DNA of 64,000 nucleotides from CAYVHB01 sp964450865 (GCA_964450865.1 CAYVHB010000008.1:34452-98451), one strand, 5' to 3'. Counted from the stretch's first letter, positions 28,034 through 37,665 are shown. Numbers and translations are program-made. The notes: a model not told the origin generated them from the sequence alone.

Positions 28034-30145
28034 CTAATCGGGCCTGGCGGCAGCATCACGGACCAGCAGCCTGATGTTGTCCACGTATAAGGTACCACGG
28101 TTCTTGCGGTCGTCCAGCCAGAATGACAAGGTCCGGATCTGGTCCAGATCGATTCCCAAATCGTCGAGTGTGAAGACAATGGTTTGCCAGCGTAAAACAG
28201 GCAAGACCGGCTGGCGCCTGGTCATCGCCGCCCGGCGACGGCCCGCAGGACTCTGATCCGGCAGACTGGCTGGTGCGGGCTGCGCAGACTGATTAGCCTG
28301 AGCGGACTGGCCGGACTGCCGTCCATGGTCCTGATCAGGCGGATCGGTGCGCAGCTCCAGGCTCAGGTATTTGGTCTGTGATTCCGAATTGAAAACGTCA
28401 ACGCTGATGGCGGAATAGTCACCCAGGTCAAGCGGCGGAAATTGCGCTGGATCCAGCAGATCCGGCCCAAAACAGACGAGGCTCCCCGGATCACTGCGGT
28501 AGCGGATTAATAATGAGCCTTCCCCTTCTGATTTATTGGCCTTTTCGAGTACGAACTCGATCTGGCCGCGATCAGCTCGCCAGACTGGCCGCCTGACCAG
28601 CTGATGCTGGCCGGGCCGGGCCGGATTGGCCTGGCAATAAACTGACTCCAGGCTATCACAGTGCAGCCACTCCCTGGGCAGGCAATACCGGGAAGGCTCC
28701 TGATCCGAACGGAAAGGAACCACCGGAATCTGGTCCCGGCTGATCAGGTTAGCCCGCTGATTGAGGTCATAAAAACCATAGGTGACGCCACAAGGATCCT
28801 GGATCTGGTCATGCCACACCAGCACGCGCACCCCATAAAGGATCTTGGCCTGGGCTTCCCGGTAAATCCGGTCCGGTCCACAAATCGCAAAACCGCGCAC
28901 ACGTGTATCCTCACCACTCAGGCGCAGCCCTTCCAATGTATTATTAAAGGAGAGCATCATTTTGTTGCCGACCAGTTCAATGGAGGTACATTCCGGAGCC
29001 GAGGCTGGTGCCTTGCGCTGATAGAGCAAGCCCAGGGCGACCGTTTTCAGGCGATGGGCAATGGGCTGGCGGGACGTCTGTGGCAGGCTGACGGCTGGCA
29101 ATGATAATCCGGCTGTTTCGACTGCAAGCGCGCTGGATATATCATGGATCGGGATCAGGGCAGTCGGCGGCGGCAGCTGGTGCCGGACCGCCGTCAGGAC
29201 TTCATTCATGAAGGCCCGCTCATAAAAAGTGGCCTGGCCAGCGAAGCAGGTGTGAATGCCAACCATCAGGAAAGCCGGCAGACGGTTGCCGGGTGCGGTG
29301 AAGAAGCCGCGATATAGTCTGGCAAGCTGTAACAGGTAATCGTGGTAACGGTCCGGCTGTTGACAATCAGCATCGGTATTGAACCAGACAATTCCGCGCA
29401 AGCCAAGGCCAGTCAGGGGCGCGATCTTCAGATCGAACAACCGCCCCGGCTGCTGGCCGCCCGCTGGCAGGTCCGCGCCAGTTGCTTCAGGATCCGGACG
29501 AATCCAGGCCTGTAAATCCGATTCCGGCCAGCTTGCTTCCAGAATGGCAACTGGGCATCGCAAATCGTGATGCAGCTCGCGGGCAAACTGCCAGCCGGGG
29601 TTGTGCAGACGGGCATCTGGCCCGGCTGCCTGCCCGGTCAGCCACTGAGAACCGGTTGCATCAGATAGGCGCGGATTTGCGGCGGCTGACTGGCCTGGAT
29701 TCAAAGCATTGGCTGGCTGGATGAAAAACCGGACATAAGGCAAAGTGCCTGATGCGGCATCGGATGAGGGAGCGCTGCCGGCAGGCTGGAGCAATTCGCT
29801 GTCGTGGCCGGCCCACAGCCAGACCTCGCCGAAGAGGATGTGCTCAACCATAACCTGGCTTTCCTGAGCCGTTATAGTCAGGGTGAAAGGATCATAGGAT
29901 GCGCCAAAGGGCGGCAATTCAAACGCAAACAGGCCTTGCGGGTCACTGGTTGCCTGGCCTTCAAATACCGTTCCATATTGATTGTCCAGTGGTGAAACCG
30001 GCCGGCCATCACCGGGGAAGCGATCCAGCCGGATCTGCAGGGATGAGCCCGGCTGGCACCGGCCATGACCTCGTGTAATAACCTGCTGCTGCAGGATCAT
30101 GCCATGGGCAAAATACGAAGGCAACCAAATCTGTTGCTTAACCAC
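28034..30145 (-). CDS. SASA-esterase-like protein with lost catalytic motifs
   Basis: A 703-residue protein. The N-terminal half follows the layout of sialate O-acetylesterases: a beta-sandwich, then GEVWLWAGHDSEL (residues 106-118), where active members have GxVWLCSGQSNM. Later, GIVWFNTDAD (251-260) stands where GVIWYQGE is usual. Ser and Gln of the active site are thus replaced, so esterase activity is doubtful. The last 150 residues look like a beta-sandwich carbohydrate-binding domain (LYVDNIRLLV at the end). No signal peptide is evident. The start is GTG at 30145 with AAGGAG six bases upstream. Base use is like its neighbours. It probably binds a glycan or has a changed chemistry; this is inference. 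Confidence 0.72.
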   Translation of the reverse strand: MVKQQIWLPSYFAHGMILQQQVITRGHGRCQPGSSLQIRLDRFPGDGRPVSPLDNQYGTVFEGQATSDPQGLFAFELPPFGASYDPFTLTITAQESQVMVEHILFGEVWLWAGHDSELLQPAGSAPSSDAASGTLPYVRFFIQPANALNPGQSAAANPRLSDATGSQWLTGQAAGPDARLHNPGWQFARELHHDLRCPVAILEASWPESDLQAWIRPDPEATGADLPAGGQQPGRLFDLKIAPLTGLGLRGIVWFNTDADCQQPDRYHDYLLQLARLYRGFFTAPGNRLPAFLMVGIHTCFAGQATFYERAFMNEVLTAVRHQLPPPTALIPIHDISSALAVETAGLSLPAVSLPQTSRQPIAHRLKTVALGLLYQRKAPASAPECTSIELVGNKMMLSFNNTLEGLRLSGEDTRVRGFAICGPDRIYREAQAKILYGVRVLVWHDQIQDPCGVTYGFYDLNQRANLISRDQIPVVPFRSDQEPSRYCLPREWLHCDSLESVYCQANPARPGQHQLVRRPVWRADRGQIEFVLEKANKSEGEGSLLIRYRSDPGSLVCFGPDLLDPAQFPPLDLGDYSAISVDVFNSESQTKYLSLELRTDPPDQDHGRQSGQSAQANQSAQPAPASLPDQSPAGRRRAAMTRRQPVLPVLRWQTIVFTLDDLGIDLDQIRTLSFWLDDRKNRGTLYVDNIRLLVRDAAARPD

Positions 30146-30413
30146 GATGAACTCCTTGCGACAGCTGACAGCCAGTCGACGAACCCGTTCTTGCCCTCAT
30201 TATAGCCCGAACAAACCATCCCGACAACCAGCCGGAAACAGGGAACATGTCGGTTTCGCCATGTTCCGGCCAGATAATCGCTCCGTCAGCTGGCCTGGTC
30301 CGGCGATGTTGCTGCTATCCGGCCAGCCTGGCGCTGCGACCTGACGAGCCTGACATGATGTTCCGTTCACCGGCCAGGCAACGCAAAGGCTGTACCGGAT
30401 TTTGCGTTTTACT

Positions 30414-31934
30414 TTACTCGACCGGCGTGATGTTCAGTTCACGGGCCAGGTTGCAGTCAATAGCCAGCATGCCATCCTCGGAAAGATAGGCAGCCCAGTC
30501 GTCCTGCGTCATCTTATAGTTGACGACATTGTCATAATTGAAATTGGCCGCGTCGGTCAAAGCCGTTGTTTCGACCAGATAATACTGACCGGATCCAGTC
30601 CAGGACTCCACAGCCACCTGGGCATGGCCCGGCAGAATGATGATAAATGCATGCATGTTGGTAGCCTGCAGAGCCGAGGCCAGCGTGACCGCCGTTTCGA
30701 TACACAAACCGCCCTGGCTGTTGATGACCTGCGCCGGAGTTGCGATCCGCTGCAGATTTGTATCTGTTGAGCTGAATGGAGCCATGATATATTTGACATT
30801 CAGCCTGGCTGCCATCGCGTGCATGATCGCCAGAGTCTGAATATAAGTGATATCCTCGTGCGAGAAATTGCCGATCTCCTGATAACCGACAATCGACTCC
30901 ATCTGGCCGTTGGTTATTTCAGAACAGGAATCCGCAGCCTGGCGCAGCAAGGTCCTGATCTCCGGTGCTTCCGGTGTCACCCAGGCCAGGATATTTTCAT
31001 AATAGGGCGTACCGGCCGAATCCACCCATTGCATGTCATAAAATGAATAGAGGCGGACCGGAGCTGATTCCTGCAGGTATATTTCACCAGTAGCCTGGTC
31101 TTTAACGGTTATCTTCAGCTGGGCATCCTTGGCCGAGTTCAGCGAGGCAGATATGCCGCCAAGGAGCGGCGGATGGATGTTCATCTCGGTCTCAGCGCGG
31201 GTGACAGTCACCTTTTTCTCGTAGACCTGGGTAAAACCGGGGATTTCTGCCTGGACCAGGACGTCGGTCTGGCCCTGGCTGGTCCAGCAGCGCAGGAAAA
31301 CAATATACGGCAAAGACCGGTAGTTGGCGGGAATGATGATGTTGGGTGCATCATAATGACAGGTGACTTTCACTTTTGTTTCAGCGGCCAGCGGGCCCGG
31401 GAAAGCTGATAGTCTTGAAAAGTCATTGGCATTGGGTGATTTTTCAACGGTAGTCCCGACCGCTTCAGTCGTTGCTTTTGGATTTCCGGGGATGACTTTG
31501 CCCAGCAGGGCGATCACACCACCCACACCGCCCAGGACTATGACCCCGACCAGCACGACCAGGAGCCAGTTAACCTTTTTGCGACCGGCATTTGACACAC
31601 CGGGAGCCTGGGCAGGCCGGGGCCCGGATTGCGTAGCAGCAGGCGGCACGGCCGGGGGTGCCTGGTAGGCCGGCGCGACCGGGGGTACGGCCGGTGGTAC
31701 GGCCGGGGGTACGGCCGGGGGTGCGGCCGGGGGCGCGGCGGCCGGTGCCTGGGAGACCGCCGCGACTGGTAGTGTAGCGGGTGGTGCAGCCGGTGGTGGT
31801 GCGGCGGGCGGGATCTGCGCAGCCTGTGATACAGCTACGGGTGTATCAGCGTCCGGGATTTTCGCACCGCAGTGAATACAGAAGCGGTCTGTTGCTTCGA
31901 GGGGCTGACCGCATTGATAACAAAAATGACTCAT
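30414..31934 (-). CDS. Zinc-ribbon, single-TM protein with transglutaminase-like ectodomain
   Basis: 506 residues. A zinc ribbon opens the protein (Cys5, Cys8, Cys19, Cys22), then a Pro/Ala linker built from short APPAVPP repeats (about 38-105), a basic stop and one membrane segment (about 123-145). The outer part has a beta-rich middle region and a C-terminal transglutaminase-like fold with Cys411 in GGLCIETAV and His437 in PGHAQVAVE, a plausible catalytic pair. The ribbon would face the cytoplasm and the papain-like fold the outside. ATG at 31934 follows AGGAGGT. The lipoprotein gene is 36 bp upstream, suggesting one unit. Possible roles: wall-peptide processing or protein cross-linking; not established. 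Confidence 0.85.
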   Translation of the reverse strand: MSHFCYQCGQPLEATDRFCIHCGAKIPDADTPVAVSQAAQIPPAAPPPAAPPATLPVAAVSQAPAAAPPAAPPAVPPAVPPAVPPVAPAYQAPPAVPPAATQSGPRPAQAPGVSNAGRKKVNWLLVVLVGVIVLGGVGGVIALLGKVIPGNPKATTEAVGTTVEKSPNANDFSRLSAFPGPLAAETKVKVTCHYDAPNIIIPANYRSLPYIVFLRCWTSQGQTDVLVQAEIPGFTQVYEKKVTVTRAETEMNIHPPLLGGISASLNSAKDAQLKITVKDQATGEIYLQESAPVRLYSFYDMQWVDSAGTPYYENILAWVTPEAPEIRTLLRQAADSCSEITNGQMESIVGYQEIGNFSHEDITYIQTLAIMHAMAARLNVKYIMAPFSSTDTNLQRIATPAQVINSQGGLCIETAVTLASALQATNMHAFIIILPGHAQVAVESWTGSGQYYLVETTALTDAANFNYDNVVNYKMTQDDWAAYLSEDGMLAIDCNLARELNITPVE

Positions 31935-31970
31935 CAGGATGACCTCCTATCGCAAACCTCGATCATGCCT

Positions 31971-32864
31971 CTATCGCAGGGTCTGCATGTTATCATCAAC
32001 CCATGTTCGCAACTGTTTCTGTTTCGTCTGGATATTCTCCAGTTCTTCCTTGAGCTTGGCCTCGCGTTCAGTCATATCTTTTTCGATCCCGCTCATTGTC
32101 GCGTCCAGCCGGCGCGTCAGCATATCCATCCGATAGGTGGCGGCATCGGTACGCAGCGGGTCGTTGAGACTGAAGGCCTGCAGCATGTACAATACCGCAG
32201 CGTTCATTTCTTCCAGGTTGGCAATCAGGTTGGCATTGGTATTCTCCAGGAAGGACGGCACCGGGTTATCTTTCAGTATCTTGATCGCAGCTGTCAGATT
32301 GGTGTTGAAAGCCTGGTAAATCGCTTCCAGATCTTCAGTTGAAGTGTTGCCCAGGGCATCGAGGTAACTGCTGACCGTGAACAGGCCGTCCGTATAGCTG
32401 AGGACAGACTGATACTCATCCACGATGGATGAAGCGACATCAAGCTGGGCCAGCTGGGCCTTGTTGCATTGCTCGAGATCAGGCTGCTTTGGCACATTGA
32501 GGCCGGCCAGATTGCGCCGGGCAGCCGTCAGGTCAACCTGATAGCCCTTGAGCAGCTCTGAATAATGGGCAAGCTGGGCTTCAGTTGGTGCTTCACCCTG
32601 ATCCTGCGCGTCACCCAGCAAGTCAAGCTCCTTGTCAGCCAGCAGTTCATCAATCGGCTTGAAAGAGGCTTTCACTTGCTGCAAATAAGCCAGGGCGGTC
32701 AGCGCCGGTCCGCGTGTGGTGCTGGCGGCAGTCTGTCCGCCGGTCGTATTATCGGGCGATGAACAGGCTGTCAGCAATGACAATTGCCAGATCATGATCA
32801 GGACTGCGGCCAGGATTCTGATTGGGATAACTGGCGTGGAACGGATCGTTTGACGGTACTTCAT
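31971..32864 (-). CDS. Lipoprotein with helical, coiled-coil C-terminus
   Basis: 297 residues. The signal peptide ends in lipobox LLTAC, followed by a Ser/Thr/Gly linker. The remaining 230 residues are predicted mostly alpha-helical (EELLxx-type heptads), with a strongly charged coiled coil at the end (EKDMTEREAKLKEELENIQ). No enzymatic motif was seen. ATG at 32864 lies 11 bases after AGGAGG; a GTG at 32897 is rejected because it has no ribosome site. It is 36 bp upstream of the zinc-ribbon transglutaminase-like gene and likely cotranscribed. Confidence 0.82.
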   Translation of the reverse strand: MKYRQTIRSTPVIPIRILAAVLIMIWQLSLLTACSSPDNTTGGQTAASTTRGPALTALAYLQQVKASFKPIDELLADKELDLLGDAQDQGEAPTEAQLAHYSELLKGYQVDLTAARRNLAGLNVPKQPDLEQCNKAQLAQLDVASSIVDEYQSVLSYTDGLFTVSSYLDALGNTSTEDLEAIYQAFNTNLTAAIKILKDNPVPSFLENTNANLIANLEEMNAAVLYMLQAFSLNDPLRTDAATYRMDMLTRRLDATMSGIEKDMTEREAKLKEELENIQTKQKQLRTWVDDNMQTLR

Positions 32865-33152
32865 TCGGACAATCGCCTCCTTTGCGGAAAAAGGCACCCG
32901 AAAAACTGCCTGACAGCGTGTTCAGTTTTTTTATGAAAAGTGGTCATAATATATTTATATTACAAAAGGATCCGGGTTGGCAAACCATTTGTTACCGTCG
33001 TACAAGAAAACAAATGAAACCATCACCTGCCAGCCATCTTTTGTCGGCTTTTGAACGGTTTGCCGGATCACATAGCAACGCACACCCGGCCGGAAAAGGT
33101 ATCAGCCGGCGGCATCCATCTTCCGGATTCTGCTGCCGTTCATGACCGCCGG

Positions 33153-33656
33153 CTACAACGGCCAGGCGATCACGCGGCCGGCAGCCAGTGACGCCTGGAC
33201 ATCAATTGCCCGCTGATTGGCTGAGCCACGAAAGCGCAGATTGTAAGAGCGCCGGGCCGCCTCATAGCGTCCATCAACCAGAATATCCGTAAGGTGCAGC
33301 AAATCAGGCCAGCCGGGCCGGTGAGCAGACTGGCTGATCAGCTCTTCCCAGGTATAGCCACTGAAAACGATCAGATTCAGGCCGGCCGCCTTGACCCCGG
33401 CGGCCAGGCCGGCCAGCTCTTCAGCCTGCATAAAGGGCTCGCCGCCGCTGAACGTCACGCCATCGAGCAAGGGATTGGCCAGGATCTCCCGGAGTATCCC
33501 GGCTGTATCGCGCAGATAGCCGTCGCCAAAAGCATGACTGTCCGGATTATGACAACCCGGACAGTCATGCGGGCAGCCCTGGGTGAAGATTGCGTAGCGA
33601 ATCCCGGGGCCATCCGTGATTGATTCAAGATGTGTGCCATAGAGGCGCAATAACAT
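33153..33656 (-). CDS. nrdG: Anaerobic RNR activating protein NrdG
   Basis: A 167-residue radical SAM activase that installs the glycyl radical in NrdD under anaerobic conditions. The 4Fe-4S cysteines are C28, C32 and C35 in CPHDCPGC. GVTFSGGEPF is the SAM-binding GGE motif and TDILVDGRYE is the C-terminal family motif. The gene follows nrdD with a 15-bp gap in one operon. Length is standard. Confidence 0.97.
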   Translation of the reverse strand: MLLRLYGTHLESITDGPGIRYAIFTQGCPHDCPGCHNPDSHAFGDGYLRDTAGILREILANPLLDGVTFSGGEPFMQAEELAGLAAGVKAAGLNLIVFSGYTWEELISQSAHRPGWPDLLHLTDILVDGRYEAARRSYNLRFRGSANQRAIDVQASLAAGRVIAWPL

Positions 33657-33671
33657 CGGCCGGATCCCGCT

Positions 33672-36020
33672 TCAGTCACGCAGGCCATGCTTGCGGCGGT
33701 CTTTTTCCTCACAGCGCTTGGCATTGTTGAAACGGTCCAGCGTGCCAACCAGATAGCCGGTGATGCGGCGGATGCGGTCGAAGGGCACGCTGTCTTCGGT
33801 TTCAGTGCGACCGCAGGCCGGGCAGGTATCATTGATGATGCCGTTATAGCCGCAGACCGGGTCGCGGTCGAGCGGGTGATTGATCGCACCATAGCCGATA
33901 CCCTTCTCCGCCATGACCCGGATGATTTTTTCGAAGGCTTCCAGATTCTGGCTCGTGTCCCCGTCCAGCTCCACATAGGTGATGTGGCCGGCGTTGGTCA
34001 GCGCATGATAGGGTGCCTCAAGGCTGATTTTTTCATAAGCGGAAATCGGGAACTGGACCGGGATATGGAAACTGTTGGTATAGTAATCCTTGTCGGTAAC
34101 ACCGGCAATCTTGCCAAAGCGCTTGCGGTCCAGGCGCAGGAAACGGCCGGACAGGCCCTCGGCCGGTGTAGCCAGCAATGAAAAGTTCAAGCCGGTCCGC
34201 CGGCACATCCGGTCACAGAACTGGCGCATGGTACCAATAATTTCCAGTCCAAGCTGCTGGGCATCGGTATCCATGCCATGGTGGCGGCCGAGCAGCGAGG
34301 TCAGCGTCTCCGCCAGACCAATAAAGCCGATGGAAAGCGTCCCGTGTTTCATGACTTCGCGGATCTCTTCATCCCACTGCAGCTTCTCGGAGTCCATCCA
34401 GACTCCCTGGCCCATCAGGAACGGGAAATTGTAAACTTTCTTGCGGGCCTGGACCTCGAAGCGCTCGAGCAGCTGGGCAGCCACAAGGTTGAGCATCGCG
34501 TCAAGCCGGCGGTAAAACAGATTGAGATCGCCGCGGGCCAGGATCGCGCAGCGCGGCAGATTGATCGAGGTGAAACTGAGATTGCCGCGCCGATAAGTCA
34601 GCTGGCGGGCCTGGTCGTAATAATTGGCAGCGACACGTGTCCGGCAGCCCATGTAGGCAATCTCCGTTTCCGGATTATGCGGATCGTAGGTAGCCAGATT
34701 GAATGGCGCGTCCTGGAATGCGAAATTGGGGAACATCCGCCGGGCACTGCAGTGCATCGCCAGCTTGAACAGGTCATAATTGGGCTCGCCGGGCTCAAAG
34801 TTGACACCCTTCTTGACCCGGAAGATCTGGATCGGGAAGATGGGTGTCTCATTGTTGCCCAGGCCGGCTTCGGTAGCCAGCAGCAGGTTGCGGATCACAA
34901 GGCGGGCTTCCGGCGAGGTATCAAGCCCGTAATTGATCGAGCTGAAGGGTGTCTGGGCGCCGGCCCGGCTGTGCATGGAATTGAGATTATGGATCAGCGC
35001 CTCCATCGCCTGGTAGGTCGCTTTCTCTGTTTCAACCGTGGCATGGCGGAGAGCAAAGTCCTGGATCCGCACAACGGCCGCCGGATCCGGCACCACGCTG
35101 CTGATGAAGCTGGCCTCGGCCGCCGCCCAGGCCGGATCCATCACCAGCCGGGGCACCAGGCCGGTTTGCTGCTCAATCGCATCAAGCCATTCGCAGACGG
35201 TCTCCCGGCTTTTCGTTTCACCGGCAACCAGCTCGAGAGCCTTGGCCAGATTGGTCTGGTAAGCCTTCTGGAAGGTGCAGGCCACGCCGCGGGCCATGGC
35301 ATAATCGAAATTGACAATCGACTGGCCACCGTGCATGTCATTCTGGTTGGACTGAATGGCGATGCAGGCCAGGGCCGCGTAGCTGCGGATGTCCCGCGGC
35401 TCGCGCAGATGGCCATGACCGGTGGAAAAGCCGCCGGCAAACAGGCGCAGCAGGTCGATCTGGCAGCAGGTCAGGGTCAGGGCATAGAAATCAAGATCAT
35501 GGATGTGGATATCCCCGTCCTGATGAGCCCGGCTGTGCTCAGGTTTGAGCATGTACATTTCATAGTACATCTTGGCACCCTCGGAGCCGTACTTGAGCAT
35601 GGTCCCCATGGCTGTATCGCCGTCAATATTGGCGTTCTCACGCTTGAGGTCGCTCTGGCGCGAGTCACTGTTGGTGATATCATGATAAGTCTTCATCAGG
35701 CGCGTATTCATCTCACGCACCCGTGTCCGCTCGGCCCGGTACAGGATATAGCGCTTGGCTGTGTCCTGATAGCCAGCCTGCATCAGGACTTTCTCGACCA
35801 TGTCCTGGATGTCTTCGATGTGGGGCTTGCGCTCAGCTGTGAGGTCAAGATACTCCGCGACCCGGGCCGCCAGATCCATGCTCAGCTGGGTCCGGGTCAG
35901 GCTGCGATCCCGGTCGTGAATTTCTGCTGAAGCCTCCAGGGCTTTGTAGATGGCATTGGCAATTTTCTCAATGTTGAAAGCCGCTTCCCGACCATCCCGC
36001 TTGACAACACGCGTAATCAT
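33672..36020 (-). CDS. nrdD: Anaerobic ribonucleoside-triphosphate reductase NrdD
   Basis: A 782-residue class III ribonucleotide reductase that makes dNTPs anaerobically. An N-terminal ATP-cone (VVKRDGREAAFNIEKIANAI) gives allosteric control. The active-site region is a 10-stranded barrel. Near the C-terminus are zinc-site cysteines (VCGYNG...CPACGR) and the glycyl-radical motif RITGYLVG, with the radical Gly at residue 755. ATG at 36020 follows GGAGGAAA; an in-frame upstream stretch is not part of the family and has no ribosome site. The NrdR boxes and promoter upstream indicate repression by NrdR when ATP/dATP signalling favours it. Confidence 0.97.
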   Translation of the reverse strand: MITRVVKRDGREAAFNIEKIANAIYKALEASAEIHDRDRSLTRTQLSMDLAARVAEYLDLTAERKPHIEDIQDMVEKVLMQAGYQDTAKRYILYRAERTRVREMNTRLMKTYHDITNSDSRQSDLKRENANIDGDTAMGTMLKYGSEGAKMYYEMYMLKPEHSRAHQDGDIHIHDLDFYALTLTCCQIDLLRLFAGGFSTGHGHLREPRDIRSYAALACIAIQSNQNDMHGGQSIVNFDYAMARGVACTFQKAYQTNLAKALELVAGETKSRETVCEWLDAIEQQTGLVPRLVMDPAWAAAEASFISSVVPDPAAVVRIQDFALRHATVETEKATYQAMEALIHNLNSMHSRAGAQTPFSSINYGLDTSPEARLVIRNLLLATEAGLGNNETPIFPIQIFRVKKGVNFEPGEPNYDLFKLAMHCSARRMFPNFAFQDAPFNLATYDPHNPETEIAYMGCRTRVAANYYDQARQLTYRRGNLSFTSINLPRCAILARGDLNLFYRRLDAMLNLVAAQLLERFEVQARKKVYNFPFLMGQGVWMDSEKLQWDEEIREVMKHGTLSIGFIGLAETLTSLLGRHHGMDTDAQQLGLEIIGTMRQFCDRMCRRTGLNFSLLATPAEGLSGRFLRLDRKRFGKIAGVTDKDYYTNSFHIPVQFPISAYEKISLEAPYHALTNAGHITYVELDGDTSQNLEAFEKIIRVMAEKGIGYGAINHPLDRDPVCGYNGIINDTCPACGRTETEDSVPFDRIRRITGYLVGTLDRFNNAKRCEEKDRRKHGLRD

Positions 36021-36167
36021 AACAATTTCCTCCACGATCCTGTATCCAGCCCCAGCCGGTGCCCGGCACCAGATGCGCAGCGTCTGGTTCGGGTTCCCCG
36101 ACCGGTTGCCTGGCCTATGCCTGACAAAGGACCAGCAAACTTTCCAGTATGTGCCTGACACTGCCTG

Positions 36168-36213
36168 ACACTATATGTTGTGGTTACTACAAGCCTGACA
36201 CTATATATGGCAT
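36168..36213 (-). promoter_or_regulatory. Tandem NrdR boxes upstream of nrdDG
   Basis: Plus-strand ACACTATATGTTGTGG (36168-36183) and ACACTATATATGGCAT (36198-36213) match the NrdR box (acaCwAtATaTwGTgt). Their start-to-start spacing is 30 bp, about three helical turns, as for known NrdR pairs (31-32 bp). They lie directly downstream of the -10, where bound NrdR would block transcription. Another ACACTG half-site sits just to the left (36158-36163). Confidence 0.88.
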
Positions 36214-36214
36214 C

Positions 36215-36243
36215 AATCTACTCGCTCGACGGCGTGAAGTCAA
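36215..36243 (-). promoter_or_regulatory. Promoter of nrdDG
   Basis: Minus-strand TTGACT (36243-36238) and TAGATT (36220-36215), 17-bp spacer. The start would fall inside the first NrdR box, with a leader of about 185 nt. Confidence 0.6.
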
Positions 36244-36327
36244 CCGACGAATTGGCGCAAGGTTTCCAGACAAAATTATGCAGGATGCATAAACGGTGGG
36301 TGATTTTTCTTATGATATGCACGGGTT

Positions 36328-36357
36328 AAAAGGCTGCAAACGCCGTATTTGCAGCCT
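36328..36357 (-). terminator. Terminator of the radical SAM - DUF2344 - RNase E/G operon
   Basis: AGGCTGCAAA (36331-36340) and TTTGCAGCCT (36348-36357) form a perfect 10-bp stem with a 7-base loop. On the minus strand it is followed by TTT and AA. It lies 30 bp after the RNase gene stop. Confidence 0.85.
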
Positions 36358-36387
36358 TTCGCCGCAGAACGTTGCAAACAGGATGGA

Positions 36388-37665
36388 TTACAGGGCGTGG
36401 CGATAAAGCTCGAACAAGCCCAGCGTGGTAAATCCGCCGATATCGATCCGGCCGCGATCCCGGGCCAGGATAGCGGTAAAATCACTTTGCAGGGCAGCCT
36501 GGTCTGCCGCTGCAAGCCGGATAAAATCAATCACCACCAGCCCGCCGACATTGCGCAAGCGCAGGTGGCGGGCGATGGTCCGGGCCGCCAGCTGGTTGGT
36601 CTGGCGATGCAGTTCAGACTGGTCGCGGGCACTGGCCTTGCCCGAATTCACATCAATGGCCAGTAGCGCCTCGGTGGGATCCAGGACGATCCAGCCACCA
36701 TGACTGAGCATGACCCGCCGCCTGGTGGTCTGTTCGGCCAGGTCACTGATACGAAAGAGCGCGGCCAGGCTATAGTCGGACGACTGCGGATGAATGCGCA
36801 GCAGCGGGCGCAGCCAGGGCTCTGTCGCTTGCAGCAGCCGGTCGACCCTGGCAAAAAGATCGGCGCCTTCGACCTGGATACTGGCCAGGTTCTGGGTTGG
36901 CCAGTTGTTCAAGGCTTGGGGAATCGGCTCAGCGAAGCGGGCCAGACGGCGCGGTACCGGGCCGTGACCTGCCTCCGTCAGCAGTTGCTGCCAGAGCTGC
37001 TGCAGGCGCTGACTATCCGCAGCAAACAACTTGTCTTGTTCAGCTACCGGAAAAGCCGCCAGCTTGCTGCGCCGTATACAACGGTTCAGGGCCAGATCCA
37101 GCACGGCGAAAGGGCCGGGCAATTGCGGCCGGCCGGTCAGCTGATGGCCTTTGCCGGCAGCCGCGAGGCGGCGAATCTGGACGACGACCGGCTGGCCGCA
37201 AATCAGGCCGGGCGCAGCCTGCCTCTGCGGCAGCCAGCCTTGCAGGGGCAGGCCAATATCGATGAAAGCCACCTGCAGGGCGGGATGGATCTGGGCCACC
37301 TGCCCCAGGAAAATATCCTGGCGCAACGCCTCACCGGAAGCCGGCGGACGCAGCCACTCCACCGGCTGGTCATCCTCCAGCAATACAGCCTGGGCATTTG
37401 TCTCTGCATCTGGCAGTAAATCTGGCTGGCTGCCGGACCGGTCGCTGGCGCAGTCAATGGTTGCCGGGAAAATCAGAATGTCACGCCGGCCAGGACCGGC
37501 CACCAGGGATGGCTGCACCGGCGGCCTGGCCCCTGGTTTACCGGACTCGCTTTTACCCGGCTTGCGGGCGTGGCCGATACCCGGCTTGCCTGGCTCGCGG
37601 CTGCCGGACTCCATCGATTCGGCGGACGCCCGATGATCCCGGGACTGGTAATCGGCCGGGTTCAT
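36388..37665 (-). CDS. Ribonuclease E/G family protein, short form
   Basis: 425 residues. After a low-complexity Gly/Lys/Ser/Pro N-terminus, an S1-like segment (DIFLGQVAQIHPALQVAFIDIG) leads into the RNase E/G core. The metal-binding aspartates are seen in LLAIDVNSGK and GGLVVIDFI. The chain ends in TLGLFELYRHAL, the point where longer members continue into the zinc-link and dimer region (TLGLVEMTRKR and on), so this protein lacks that C-terminus. It should process or degrade RNA endonucleolytically in the cytosol. ATG at 37665 overlaps the DUF2344 stop by 4 bp. The usual clostridial order places ribosomal protein L21 next; here a terminator ends the unit. Confidence 0.9.
   Translation of the reverse strand: MNPADYQSRDHRASAESMESGSREPGKPGIGHARKPGKSESGKPGARPPVQPSLVAGPGRRDILIFPATIDCASDRSGSQPDLLPDAETNAQAVLLEDDQPVEWLRPPASGEALRQDIFLGQVAQIHPALQVAFIDIGLPLQGWLPQRQAAPGLICGQPVVVQIRRLAAAGKGHQLTGRPQLPGPFAVLDLALNRCIRRSKLAAFPVAEQDKLFAADSQRLQQLWQQLLTEAGHGPVPRRLARFAEPIPQALNNWPTQNLASIQVEGADLFARVDRLLQATEPWLRPLLRIHPQSSDYSLAALFRISDLAEQTTRRRVMLSHGGWIVLDPTEALLAIDVNSGKASARDQSELHRQTNQLAARTIARHLRLRNVGGLVVIDFIRLAAADQAALQSDFTAILARDRGRIDIGGFTTLGLFELYRHAL

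Noticed and set aside
34278..35930. Long antisense frame within nrdD (about 550 codons)
   Set aside because: Shadow of nrdD codon structure; the sense frame is a full-length known enzyme.
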